DNA from: Lysinibacillus odysseyi
GTDB lineage: Bacteria > Bacillota > Bacilli > Bacillales_A > Planococcaceae
Direction of reading: 5' to 3'
Length of the DNA stretch: 64,000 nt
Assembly (NCBI GenBank): GCA_014595895.1
Contig: JABUKB010000001.1
Location: forward strand, 1,054,001-1,118,000
Part shown: piece after piece, positions 16,436 through 24,758 of the stretch
Layout of the letters: the number at the start of each line of letters is the position of its first letter
How positions within the stretch are numbered: position 1 is the first letter of the stretch
The notes under the pieces: generated by a model
Database searches by the model: none
What the model was told of the DNA's origin: nothing
Seen by the model: the letters and a program-made list of their open reading frames with translations, nothing else
Translations under genes and position numbers: made by a program

Positions 16436-18760
16436 ATGAATTCGAATTTTGAGCAGGAGCAACAACGAGTGGAAAATGTAATGACGGTCATTGCGGAACA
16501 AATTGGCAAATTAGAAAAAGAAACTACTAAACGACGCGATGAAGTAGTGAGTATCCGTAAGCAATTTTGGGATGAAGTAAAAGTTAATACCGATACATTT
16601 GATGATTTTCTTGAGACCATTATTAGCATGAGACAAGAGGCGCAGGCATTATCTGTCAGCCAAAGTAGTCATAAGCATGCATCTACTAGATTATCCACGC
16701 TACATCGCATGCAGAAAGTTCCTTATTTCGGCCGGATTGATTTTAAAGAGCAAGGAGAATCGGTTACGGAACAAGTTTATATAGGAATCTCCTCACTAAT
16801 GGACGCGGAAGGAGAGGACTTTCTCGTTTATGACTGGAGAGCTCCGGTCGCAAGTGTTTATTACGATTTTCAACCGGGTCCCGCTCGATATAAAACACCT
16901 GGAGGAATCATAGAAGGAGTATTGGAGAAAAAGTGGCAATACCTGATTCGTGATGGTGAGCTTCATTCTATGTTTGATACAAGCGTAACGATAGGGGATG
17001 AAATTTTACAGCAAGTTCTGGGCGAAGGTACGAACAAACATATGCAAAGTATAGTCGCTACTATTCAGCAGGAACAAAATCAAATCATCCGTCACGATCA
17101 TGGTAGATTGCTGATTGTTCATGGAGCAGCGGGGAGCGGCAAAACGTCAGCTGCTTTGCAGCGGGTTGCTTATTTATTATACAAATACAGAGAAACATTG
17201 AAAGCCGATCAAATCATTTTGTTTTCACCAAATACGATGTTTAACAGCTATGTTTCCAATGTACTGCCGGAACTTGGAGAAGAGAACATGCAGCAGGTGA
17301 CATTCCAGGAATATTTAGATCACCGCCTCAGTAAAGAGTTTCAAGTGGAAAATCCATTCGATCAATTGGAATATGTGTTAACGGCAATGGATGAACCACA
17401 GTATAAAGCAAGAGTTTCAGGGATTCGTTTTAAAGCATCCACTCTGTTTTTTGAAGTAATTAAGTCGTATCGTCAAACATTAGAGCAATCAGGAATGCTG
17501 TTTCGCGATCTTCATTTCAGAGGACAACCGTTTGTGACGGGAGAAAAAATAGCGCATCGATTTTATAGCAAAGATACTTCACTCCACTTCCATAATAGAC
17601 TGGAAAAGTTGAAAGAATGGCTACTGAATAAACTAAATGAAATAGAAAATCATGAATGGATAAAACCTTGGGTACAAGAAAGCATGGATTTGCTGAGTGA
17701 CGAGGCTTATCATAAGGCACATACGTATTTAGCGAAAAAGCATGGCTATAAAAGGGAAGCGATTGCAGATTTTGAAATGAAGCCTGATGCCCTTGCAAAA
17801 TTAATTGTTCGTCAGAAGTTGAAACCATTAAGAAAACAAATTCAAACTTTCCATTTTATCGATATGAAAGGGATTTACAAGCAATTATTTGCTAACCCGT
17901 TACTCCTTAAGGGAGAAGTACCGGCTGAATGGAAAGATATTTGCCAGGAGACAATAAAAACGCTCGATCAAGGGAAACTTTTGTATGAAGATGCAACACC
18001 ACTTTTACTAATGCAAGAACTGATTCAAGGCTTTCAGACAAATCGCTCAATCAAGCATATTTTCATTGACGAGGCACAGGATTATTCGCCGTTTCAATTT
18101 GAATTTTTAAAACGATTATTCCCTTCTGCACGTATGACTGTATTAGGGGACTTTAACCAGGCTATATTTGCCCATGCTAGTGATATGTTGGATTTTGATA
18201 TGTTGAATGATTTATATGGACCAGAAGAAACAGAAGTTATTAACATCAAGCGTAGTTACCGTTCTACAAAGCCAATTATCGAATTTACACGTTCACTCGT
18301 TCCGAATGGAAAACACATTATACCATTCGAGCGTGATGGTAAAGTGCCTGAGCTAACAAAAGTAGCTAATCATGAGGAACTGCACCGTTATATTGAAGCT
18401 AAAGTTGCTGCTTTGCGAGATTTTGGCTATAGCAGCATTGCGATTATATGCAAATCAGCCGAGGAAAGTAAGTATGCATATGAGGCGTTATTGGATATTG
18501 AGGGGATGAAGCTGTTGAAAAATGGTTCACCTGAGTATGAACAAGGCGTGGTGGTGATTCCGTCTTATTTAGCAAAAGGGATCGAGTTTGAAGCTGTGAT
18601 TATCTATGATGCATCGGAGCAAATATACGGGGATGAAAGCCTGCGCAGAACATTTTATACAGCATGTACAAGAGCGATGCATGAATTGCAGCTGTATAGC
18701 GTGGGGGAGCCGAATTCATTTCTACATGAGGCAATCAGAGATAAGTCAGTTCAAATGTAA
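16436..18760 (+). CDS. helD: HelD, RNA polymerase-recycling superfamily-1 ATPase
   Basis: UvrD-like protein that binds RNA polymerase and removes it from DNA. The N-terminus is a long coiled coil (about residues 1-65) that in HelD inserts into the polymerase secondary channel, followed by the family mark VYDWRAPVASVYYDF. Walker A GAAGSGKTSAAL is near residue 232, Walker B FIDEAQDYSP near 543, motif IV around RSYRSTKPI and the C-terminal TACTRAMHELQLY. Length (774) fits HelD. GTG 16427 lies inside the ribosome site, so ATG 16436 is chosen. The gene stands alone between a promoter and a terminator. Confidence 0.93.
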   Translation: MNSNFEQEQQRVENVMTVIAEQIGKLEKETTKRRDEVVSIRKQFWDEVKVNTDTFDDFLETIISMRQEAQALSVSQSSHKHASTRLSTLHRMQKVPYFGRIDFKEQGESVTEQVYIGISSLMDAEGEDFLVYDWRAPVASVYYDFQPGPARYKTPGGIIEGVLEKKWQYLIRDGELHSMFDTSVTIGDEILQQVLGEGTNKHMQSIVATIQQEQNQIIRHDHGRLLIVHGAAGSGKTSAALQRVAYLLYKYRETLKADQIILFSPNTMFNSYVSNVLPELGEENMQQVTFQEYLDHRLSKEFQVENPFDQLEYVLTAMDEPQYKARVSGIRFKASTLFFEVIKSYRQTLEQSGMLFRDLHFRGQPFVTGEKIAHRFYSKDTSLHFHNRLEKLKEWLLNKLNEIENHEWIKPWVQESMDLLSDEAYHKAHTYLAKKHGYKREAIADFEMKPDALAKLIVRQKLKPLRKQIQTFHFIDMKGIYKQLFANPLLLKGEVPAEWKDICQETIKTLDQGKLLYEDATPLLLMQELIQGFQTNRSIKHIFIDEAQDYSPFQFEFLKRLFPSARMTVLGDFNQAIFAHASDMLDFDMLNDLYGPEETEVINIKRSYRSTKPIIEFTRSLVPNGKHIIPFERDGKVPELTKVANHEELHRYIEAKVAALRDFGYSSIAIICKSAEESKYAYEALLDIEGMKLLKNGSPEYEQGVVVIPSYLAKGIEFEAVIIYDASEQIYGDESLRRTFYTACTRAMHELQLYSVGEPNSFLHEAIRDKSVQM

Positions 18761-18807
18761 GCAGGGTAAAAGAACTGGAATCATCTTACCGATATATCTG
18801 AAACCGA

Positions 18808-18840
18808 AAGGGGCTTAGTTCTTGATGAACTAAGCCCCTT
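18808..18840. terminator. Perfect 14-bp stem between convergent helD and metalloprotease-like gene
   Basis: AAGGGGCTTAGTTC and its complement with a 5-base loop. The T-runs are poor on both sides, so efficiency is uncertain. Confidence 0.65.
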
Positions 18841-18917
18841 AGATTATCGACAAAATGGGTTCTTTGCATTTTTCTTTTAATAACCATTGCACTTTAATAA
18901 TTATAAGATAATATCTA

Positions 18918-19472
18918 TTAAGCTTCCTGCAAGGTTTTGGTCTCCTGCAACGCTGTAAATACAGATAAGTCTTCTTGATAATTGTGAAGATAAGAACTCA
19001 TACTATGCTTTTTTATTAATTCAAATGTTTTTTTATCCACCATATTCAATATATCATTTAATTTTTCTGCATTATCCCAGGCAGTTTCCTCAAATGCAAT
19101 ATTCATTTTATGCTCTTCAATAATCATGCTTAATAATTCTGGGTTCTGATAAATTTCCTGTGGGGAATTGCGTTCCCTCATTGCGAAGAATTCTAGTGTT
19201 CTATCAAGTGACAGCTGTAGCGCTGCACGATCAAGAGCATGTCCAAGCTCATGGAGGGTAATTGTTTTTACGTATATTTCAAATGGCACGAGTGGATGTA
19301 ATTCCTCTGCTGCCTTCACTAATCTATTGGCATCAAAACTAACGATATTTGTAATAAAGTTATAGCTCATGTTTATGCCGGAATGATCTTTCTCTACTTG
19401 TATATGTATTCCGACTTCTTGAATAGTTGAGCTGATTAACTGATAAAGATCTGACTCTTTATATGGCTTCAT
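18918..19472 (-). CDS. Hypothetical protein with HELGH zinc-metallopeptidase motif
   Basis: A 184-residue cytoplasmic protein with one clear motif, ITLHELGHALDRAA (His74, Glu75, His78), the metal site of zincin peptidases. A third ligand is not obvious, perhaps Glu in ERNSPQEIY or FEETAWDN. There is no signal peptide. The family is unknown to me; similar short HELGH proteins occur in phages and Bacillales. AAAAAGGGG upstream gives the ribosome site. Peptidase activity is plausible but unproven. Confidence 0.72.
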   Translation of the reverse strand: MKPYKESDLYQLISSTIQEVGIHIQVEKDHSGINMSYNFITNIVSFDANRLVKAAEELHPLVPFEIYVKTITLHELGHALDRAALQLSLDRTLEFFAMRERNSPQEIYQNPELLSMIIEEHKMNIAFEETAWDNAEKLNDILNMVDKKTFELIKKHSMSSYLHNYQEDLSVFTALQETKTLQEA

Positions 19473-19520
19473 GTAGTTTCTCGTTTCCCCTTTTTGTAGC
19501 GAAATATGATGATAAAGTAC

Positions 19521-19544
19521 AAAAAAAACCTGCTATATTTAGCA
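19521..19544 (-). terminator. Weak hairpin with eight-T run upstream of the metallopeptidase-like gene
   Basis: On the minus strand TGCTA-AATA-TAGCA is followed by GG and eight T. It could terminate read-through or attenuate the gene at 18918-19472. Confidence 0.35.
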
Positions 19545-19600
19545 AGCAAGAATAAATATATAATGTTTTTTTTATATTTTCAATATTTCTGCTTATAGGG

Positions 19601-19640
19601 AAAAAGGATGCTGCGTTTTATATTCTAACGGCAGCATCCT
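19601..19640 (-). terminator. Intrinsic terminator of the KGG-repeat gene
   Basis: Perfect 10-bp stem AGGATGCTGC/GCAGCATCCT; on the minus strand it is followed by five T. Confidence 0.75.
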
Positions 19641-19732
19641 CTTGTTTTATACATGTATAATGATATTCCATTGTCAGTAGTCAGTCCGTCCTGTTGCTAT
19701 AAAGCTAAATTTTCGATGAAATAGTGTTTTTA

Positions 19733-20002
19733 CTAGTTATTGTTATTATTATTGTTATTGTTGCGTCTGCTGCTAGCTTCTCCGCCTTTACGACCAGCTT
19801 CTTCACGGCTCATTTTTCCGCCATTATTGTTATTGTTGTTATTTCCTTGGTTGTTATTGCCGCTGCTAGCTTCTCCGCCTTTGCGACCAATTTCTTCATA
19901 GAACTCACGATCATGATTTCTAGATGTAGCTTCTCCGCCTTTACGACCAGCTTCTTGCACCGTCATGTTCTGATTGTTATTGCGATTGTTTTTGTTTGCC
20001 AT
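19733..20002 (-). CDS. KGG-repeat, Asn-rich general stress protein
   Basis: An 89-residue hydrophilic protein with three copies of a KGG motif (EAGRKGGEATS, EIGRKGGEASS, EAGRKGGEASS, about residues 17, 39 and 70), the repeat of GsiB/YciG-type stress and LEA-like proteins. The repeats are linked by almost pure Asn tracts (NNNQGNNNNNNN, and a nine-Asn C-terminus). AGGAGGA precedes the ATG. A sigma-B-like promoter lies upstream and an intrinsic terminator follows. The role is probably desiccation or general stress protection. The AAY codon tracts could vary in length between strains. Confidence 0.85.
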   Translation of the reverse strand: MANKNNRNNNQNMTVQEAGRKGGEATSRNHDREFYEEIGRKGGEASSGNNNQGNNNNNNNGGKMSREEAGRKGGEASSRRNNNNNNNNN

Positions 20003-20065
20003 TTCTTACATCCTCCTAGTAAAAATTTTTAGCTTATACTTTGAATGGATAAGCTTAGTAGTTAT

Positions 20066-20090
20066 ATTCCCAGCCACTTTTTTGTTAAAC
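20066..20090 (-). promoter_or_regulatory. Sigma-B-like promoter of the KGG-repeat gene
   Basis: On the minus strand GTTTAA, 13 bases, GGGAAT: an excellent match to Bacillus sigma-B promoters, about 64 bases before the start codon. Confidence 0.72.
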
Positions 20091-20225
20091 ATTTATTATA
20101 TTTCATTTATATTACGGAAAAATGAAAGATTTATATTGTGTGATAACTGATATAAACTTTCCCATTTTATATAGGCTCCTTTCTAGAAAGAATTTTGCTT
20201 CACTACGATGAGGCAATGTAAAATA

Positions 20226-20255
20226 TAAAAAACTCCGCAATATCGTACGGAGTTT
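20226..20255 (-). terminator. Intrinsic terminator of the aldo/keto reductase gene
   Basis: On the minus strand AAACTCCG…CGGAGTTT runs into a T-rich tail just after the stop codon. Confidence 0.78.
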
Positions 20256-20261
20256 CTCTGT

Positions 20262-21200
20262 TTAACTATTTAAAATATCTTCAATTTGGTTTAGATCGGC
20301 AGCTGTTAATTCAACATCACTTGCCTGTACATTTTCACGGATTCTTTCTTTTCGTTTCCCGCCTGGAATGACTGCATCCACACCATCCTGTGCTAAAAGC
20401 CATGCTAGAGCTAAGTTTGGAAGAGTCGTTCCTTTATCAGCAGCTACTTGCTTTAATTGTTCTACGATAGCAAGTGTTTTTGTAAATTGTTCGCCTTTAA
20501 ATAACGGAAGCGAATTGCGCCAGTCATTAGCATCAAGTTTTGAATCTTGATCAAATTCACCACCAAGTAAACCGAAAGCTAGGGGACCATATGGGATGAA
20601 GGAAATATTATGCTCTACACAATAAGGCAACAGCTCTTTTTCTGCTGAACGGTCTAACATACTATATGGTGCTTGCAGGACAGAAATATCCCCGTTTTTA
20701 TTGGCTTCTTTTAATTGGTCAAGGGAAACATTTGAAATACCGATTGCGTGAATCTTGCCTTCCGCTTTTAAGCAAGCCAGTTCACCGATGGATTCAGCAA
20801 ATGGAGTTTCGGGATTTGGGAAATGCAGATAGTATAAGTCGACATAGTCAAGTTGCAGCCTTTCTAAACTTTCTTCCAATGCTTGACGTAAGTATTCAGG
20901 ACGGTTATTTGTTTTTACTGTGCCATCATCTAACCAGTTTTGTGCTCCTTTTGTAGCGACAGCGATGTTTTCACGTTTATATTCTTTTAATATTTCTCCA
21001 ATTAACTCTTCAGAACGTCCTTTGCCGTAAATATCCGCCGTATCAATAAAGTTAACGCCAAGATTCAATGCTTCTTTTACAAATTCTTTGCCGCCTTCCT
21101 CATTGATATCCTGAAATAAATTATGACCGCCGACAGCGTTGGTGCCCAGTCCAATGACCGATACTCGTAAATTACTATTTTTTAACGTTGTATATTTCAT
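20262..21200 (-). CDS. Aldo/keto reductase
   Basis: NADPH-dependent reductase of carbonyl compounds, 312 residues, TIM barrel. The catalytic tetrad is readable: Asp and Tyr in FIDTADIYGKGRSEELIG, Lys in IAVATKGAQ and His in YVDLYYLHFPNPETP. The C-terminal AWLLAQDGVDAVIPGGKRKERIRENV is the family's cofactor-binding end. It is closest in style to YhdN/IolS-like general stress reductases. AAGGAGG lies nine bases before the ATG. It is monocistronic, with its own promoter and terminator. The physiological substrate is not predictable. Confidence 0.92.
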   Translation of the reverse strand: MKYTTLKNSNLRVSVIGLGTNAVGGHNLFQDINEEGGKEFVKEALNLGVNFIDTADIYGKGRSEELIGEILKEYKRENIAVATKGAQNWLDDGTVKTNNRPEYLRQALEESLERLQLDYVDLYYLHFPNPETPFAESIGELACLKAEGKIHAIGISNVSLDQLKEANKNGDISVLQAPYSMLDRSAEKELLPYCVEHNISFIPYGPLAFGLLGGEFDQDSKLDANDWRNSLPLFKGEQFTKTLAIVEQLKQVAADKGTTLPNLALAWLLAQDGVDAVIPGGKRKERIRENVQASDVELTAADLNQIEDILNS

Positions 21201-21230
21201 AGATGTAGCCTCCTTCTGTGCATTACCCCT

Positions 21231-21259
21231 ATGATAAGCCTTTCCAGAAAACCCTTCAA
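21231..21259 (-). promoter_or_regulatory. Promoter of the aldo/keto reductase gene
   Basis: On the minus strand TTGAAG, a 17-base spacer, TATCAT; about 30 bases before the start codon. Confidence 0.5.
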
Positions 21260-21274
21260 ATTTCCAACACGGCG

Positions 21275-21289
21275 TTTCATTTAATGAAA
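21275..21289. promoter_or_regulatory. Palindrome TTTCATTTAATGAAA, possible operator
   Basis: Perfect 7-1-7 dyad just upstream of the reductase -35 element; a likely site for an unidentified activator or repressor. Confidence 0.4.
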
Positions 21290-21455
21290 TGAATATTAAA
21301 ACACCTCCCTTTAAAATATTATCAAGACCTAAATTATAGAAATTTATAAGAATAGAGGAATGAACTTGTTCATTTACCTCATTTTTTTGAATTAAGCCCT
21401 ATATGTTAGCTAGAAATTCTCCGGTTATAAATTTTTATGCCTTCACAAAAATAAA

Positions 21456-21484
21456 TTGACCACATTGGTCATTTTTGGTAAATT
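21456..21484 (+). promoter_or_regulatory. Promoter and operator of the tetR–ABC operon
   Basis: -35 TTGACC (21456-21461), a 17-base spacer and -10 TAAATT (21479-21484). The perfect palindrome TGACCA-CAT-TGGTCA (21457-21471) covers the -35 and spacer, the expected place for a TetR-type operator giving autoregulation. Confidence 0.7.
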
Positions 21485-21520
21485 GAGGGTAAGTAATTAT
21501 TTACCAGAAAGGAGCCCGGA

Positions 21521-22144
21521 ATGAGTTATTCAAAATTTCACAGTTTACCAAGCAAAAAACAAGTACGAATTATGAATGCAGCCATGAAACAATTTGTCCA
21601 AAGCGGATATGAAAAAGCATCCACAAATGAAATAGTGAAAGAAGCACAAATTTCAAAGGGCTCACTATTTAACTACTTTCATAATAAAAAGGATTTATAT
21701 TTTTATTTGATTGAGAATGCTTTAAAAATTGTGGATGTGATTTTTGCAGAAGTAGATATCACGGAAAGAGACCTTTTTAAACGCCTCAGTCAAATTGGAT
21801 TTATCAAATTAAAAATACAGCAGAAGTATCCGCTTCTATTTGATTTCCTTAAATCCACACAACTCGAGCAATCTCCAGAGGTCAAAAATGAGATTGATTC
21901 AATAATGATGAATATCCTCAATGTATCCTTAAGTAGGGTCTATGAGAATATCGATTTCTCGAAATTTCGAGATGATGTAAATCCAGAAAAAGCGCTTCAT
22001 ATTCTCAATTGGACCATGCTAGGATTTGCAGAAGCGCAAAAGGAGAAAATCAAAAGTTTCGAAAGTGTCGGCATCGAGCTGATGGCAGAATGGGACGAAT
22101 ATATGAAAATGTTAAAACGAGCTTTTTATAAAGAGGAGGAATGA
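21521..22144 (+). CDS. TetR-family repressor of the adjacent ABC exporter
   Basis: A 207-residue regulator. The N-terminal helix-turn-helix is clear (residues 14-60: IMNAAMKQFVQSGYEKASTN, then IVKEAQISKGSLFNYFHNKKDLY). The C-terminal part is a divergent ligand-binding helical domain. AAAGGAG precedes the ATG. The gene stops three bases before the ATPase gene, so it is the first gene of a tetR–ATPase–permease operon, and the palindrome in its own promoter implies autorepression relieved by the exported compound or an analogue. Confidence 0.92.
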   Translation: MSYSKFHSLPSKKQVRIMNAAMKQFVQSGYEKASTNEIVKEAQISKGSLFNYFHNKKDLYFYLIENALKIVDVIFAEVDITERDLFKRLSQIGFIKLKIQQKYPLLFDFLKSTQLEQSPEVKNEIDSIMMNILNVSLSRVYENIDFSKFRDDVNPEKALHILNWTMLGFAEAQKEKIKSFESVGIELMAEWDEYMKMLKRAFYKEEE

Positions 22145-22147
22145 GCA

Positions 22148-23041
22148 ATGAGTTTATTGAAAGTGACCAATTTAACGAAGAAGTTTGGCAAATTTACAGC
22201 TTTGGACGGAGTAAATCTTGAAATAAATAGTGGGGAGATTGTTGGTTTTATCGGTCCGAATGGAGCAGGGAAATCAACAGCTATCCGCGTCATTCTCGGA
22301 ATCTTTAAAGCGACAAGTGGCGATGTGAAAATCTTCGGTAAGGATGCCTGGAATGATGCGGTTGATATTCATAAAAGGGTTGCGTATGTGCCTGGAGATG
22401 TGAATCTATGGCCGAATCTAACAGGTGGTGAGGTCATCGATTTATTTGTGAAATTAAATGGTACCGAGAGCGGTTCAAAGAGGGAAGAGCTTATTCAGAA
22501 ATTCGATTTGGACCCGACGAAAAAATGCAGAACGTACTCGAAAGGGAACCGTCAAAAAGTTGCTTTGGTGGCTGCTTTTTCATCAGATGCTGACCTCTAT
22601 ATTCTTGATGAACCAACATCCGGTCTTGACCCATTAATGGAAAAGGTATTTCAGGAATGTGTCATGGAATTGAAGAAACAGGGGAAAAGTGTGCTTCTTT
22701 CCAGTCACATTTTATCAGAGGTAGAAAAGCTTTGTGATCGAGTTAGCATCATTCGTCAAGGGAAGATCATTGAGTCTGGTACATTAACAGAATTACGTCA
22801 TTTAACGCGCATGCAGGTGCTCGTTGAAACGAAGGAGCCGATTACAGGGCTTGCCAATCTTGGAGGGGTTCATAAAGTAGAAGAGACGGAACTTGGCGTC
22901 TCATTCCAAGTGGATAGTGACAAATTGGATATGGTAATGAAGCATATTAGTGCCTTTGGTATTGTGAAGCTAGAAAGTGCTCCGCCAACATTAGAGGATT
23001 TATTCATGCGTCATTATGAAGGAGTTGGGGGTGAACGGTAA
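22148..23041 (+). CDS. ABC exporter ATP-binding protein (antibiotic-export type)
   Basis: ATPase of 297 residues. Walker A is GPNGAGKSTA, Walker B LYILDEPTSGLDP and the H-loop is in LLSSHILSEVEKLCD; the signature is the degenerate TYSKGNRQKV rather than LSGGQ, as seen in some polyketide-antibiotic exporters. A C-terminal domain of about 80 residues follows the nucleotide-binding domain. It lies between the tetR gene (3-base gap) and the permease (1-base overlap, TAATG), giving tight coupling. Confidence 0.93.
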   Translation: MSLLKVTNLTKKFGKFTALDGVNLEINSGEIVGFIGPNGAGKSTAIRVILGIFKATSGDVKIFGKDAWNDAVDIHKRVAYVPGDVNLWPNLTGGEVIDLFVKLNGTESGSKREELIQKFDLDPTKKCRTYSKGNRQKVALVAAFSSDADLYILDEPTSGLDPLMEKVFQECVMELKKQGKSVLLSSHILSEVEKLCDRVSIIRQGKIIESGTLTELRHLTRMQVLVETKEPITGLANLGGVHKVEETELGVSFQVDSDKLDMVMKHISAFGIVKLESAPPTLEDLFMRHYEGVGGER

Positions 23042-24642
23042 TGTCCAACAATTTATTTGGTAAAACGGGGTCCCTTTCTCGCTTTATTTTTAGACTAGAT
23101 CGAATTCGCATCCTGATTTGGGTGATTGCTCTATCCTTTTTTACGATTATCGTTCCAACTTCTTTTACTGAATTATATGGAAGTCAGCAGGAACGAGATG
23201 GAATGGCCCAAACGATGGCAAATCCAGCAATGACCGCAATGGTTGGTCCAGCAAATTTAGATAACTATACACTGGGCGTTATGACGGCACATCAAATGCT
23301 GCTTATGACAGCTGCAGTTGTTGGTTTAATGAGTATTTTGCTTGTCACTCGTCACACACGGGCTGATGAAGAGGATGGGCGTCTAGAAATCGTTCGTTCC
23401 CTTGCGATCGGGCGGCTTTCTTATTTGAATGCGACCTTGCTGGTCATTTCTTTCACATGTATTGCATTGACCTTAATAAATGGATTTGGACTTTATGCTC
23501 TCGGGATTGAAAGTATGGATTTGGAAGGGTCCCTATTGTATGGGACGGCGCTCGGTGCAACTGGATTGTTTTTCGCAGGCGTGACGGCTGTCTTTTCCCA
23601 GTTATTCGATAGCTCGCGAGGAACGATTGGGTCCTCCATTGCCTTCCTTTTGCTTGCCTATCTTTTACGAGCTATTACAGATGTGACGAATGAGGCATTT
23701 TCTTGGATTTCCCCTTTAGCATGGGTTTCGAAGGCGGCTGTGTATGATGCGAATAATTGGGGACCGATACTTCTCCTGATGGGGGCTTCAATAGCACTGT
23801 TTGGCGTAGCGAACTATTTGAATGCAATTCGTGATTTAGGTCAGGGCTTTTTGCCATCCAGACCTGGAAAAAAATATGCTTCACGCTTTTTACAAAGTCC
23901 TATTGGTTTAGCATTAAGGTTGCAACGTGCAGGAATCATATCCTGGGCAATCGGGATGTTTGTATTAGGGGCATCCTATGGTTCGGTATTAGGGGACCTG
24001 GATTCTTTCTTTGCAGATAATTCCGCAATGGTAGAATTAATGCATTTAGAAGAAGGCGAATCGATGCTTGAAAGATTCCTTCCCATGCTTATGATCGTCA
24101 TTGCATTATTCGCAACCATTCCTCCTGTTATGGCAATGAATAAGTTACGCGGGGAAGAGAAGAAGGAACGGATTGTCCATATCGTCAGCAGAGCTGTTTC
24201 CCGCACAACTTTATTGGGAAGTTATCTGTTGATTGCAGTCGTCAATGGCTTTGTGATGATTTTCCTTGCTGCACTTGGCCTATGGTCTGCAGGGAATACT
24301 GTTGTAGAGGGGGGGCTATCGGCTGAATTGATTTTCGGTAATGCCTTATCGTATTATCCGGCGATTCTTGTGATGATTGGTTTAGCTGTATTTCTTATTG
24401 GAAGGATTCCGAAGTTCACAAATTTCATTTGGGCTTATGTACTGTATACTTTCATTGTTCTATATTTAGGCGGTATCTTTCAATTCTCAGATTGGCTTGG
24501 CAACTTATCGCCATTTGGTCATATTCCCCAAACACCAATGGAGGAATTCACAATCTGGCCATTGCTAGTATTAACAGTGATTGCGGTGGTGCTGGCGGTC
24601 ATTGGTTTCTTCGGGTTTAGACGGAGGGATATTGAGGGATGA
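23041..24642 (+). CDS. Large ABC exporter permease (tetronasin/polyketide-antibiotic type)
   Basis: A 533-residue membrane protein with about twelve hydrophobic segments in two halves (six near residues 20-260 and six near 295-530), like the fused permeases of polyketide-antibiotic (tetronasin-type) exporters. The loop TRHTRADEEDGRLEIVRSLAIGRLSY and its second-half counterpart MNKLRGEEKKERIVHIVSRAVSR are coupling regions facing the ATPase. With the TetR and ATPase genes it forms a probable self-inducible resistance exporter. The substrate is unknown. It ends about 85 bases before a bidirectional terminator. Confidence 0.88.
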   Translation: MSNNLFGKTGSLSRFIFRLDRIRILIWVIALSFFTIIVPTSFTELYGSQQERDGMAQTMANPAMTAMVGPANLDNYTLGVMTAHQMLLMTAAVVGLMSILLVTRHTRADEEDGRLEIVRSLAIGRLSYLNATLLVISFTCIALTLINGFGLYALGIESMDLEGSLLYGTALGATGLFFAGVTAVFSQLFDSSRGTIGSSIAFLLLAYLLRAITDVTNEAFSWISPLAWVSKAAVYDANNWGPILLLMGASIALFGVANYLNAIRDLGQGFLPSRPGKKYASRFLQSPIGLALRLQRAGIISWAIGMFVLGASYGSVLGDLDSFFADNSAMVELMHLEEGESMLERFLPMLMIVIALFATIPPVMAMNKLRGEEKKERIVHIVSRAVSRTTLLGSYLLIAVVNGFVMIFLAALGLWSAGNTVVEGGLSAELIFGNALSYYPAILVMIGLAVFLIGRIPKFTNFIWAYVLYTFIVLYLGGIFQFSDWLGNLSPFGHIPQTPMEEFTIWPLLVLTVIAVVLAVIGFFGFRRRDIEG

Positions 24643-24726
24643 TAGGTGTTTAGAGGAAAAGTCCTAGCTTAGTCAGTGGCTATTGGGGGAAATTCAAAAA
24701 ATCAATCTTGTCTACAGTTTAAAACA

Positions 24727-24757
24727 GCTCCCTTTCTATAAAAGGGAGCTTGTTTTT
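24727..24757. terminator. Bidirectional intrinsic terminator
   Basis: Perfect 9-bp stem GCTCCCTTT/AAAGGGAGC followed by TTGTTTTT on the plus strand and CTGTTTT on the minus strand, between convergent operons. Confidence 0.8.
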
Positions 24758-24758
24758 A

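Noticed and set aside
19724-20032. 102-codon plus-strand ORF opposite the KGG-repeat gene
   Set aside because: It is the antisense of Asn/Gly-rich repeats, which always gives hydrophobic Val/Ile/Ala/Ser strings; no ribosome site, and the minus-strand gene has a promoter and terminator.
21197-21280. 27-codon minus-strand ORF ending in an ATGA overlap with the aldo/keto reductase start (MKRRVGNLKGF…)
   Set aside because: The predicted reductase promoter lies inside it and its nearest ribosome-like sequence is about 25 bases away.
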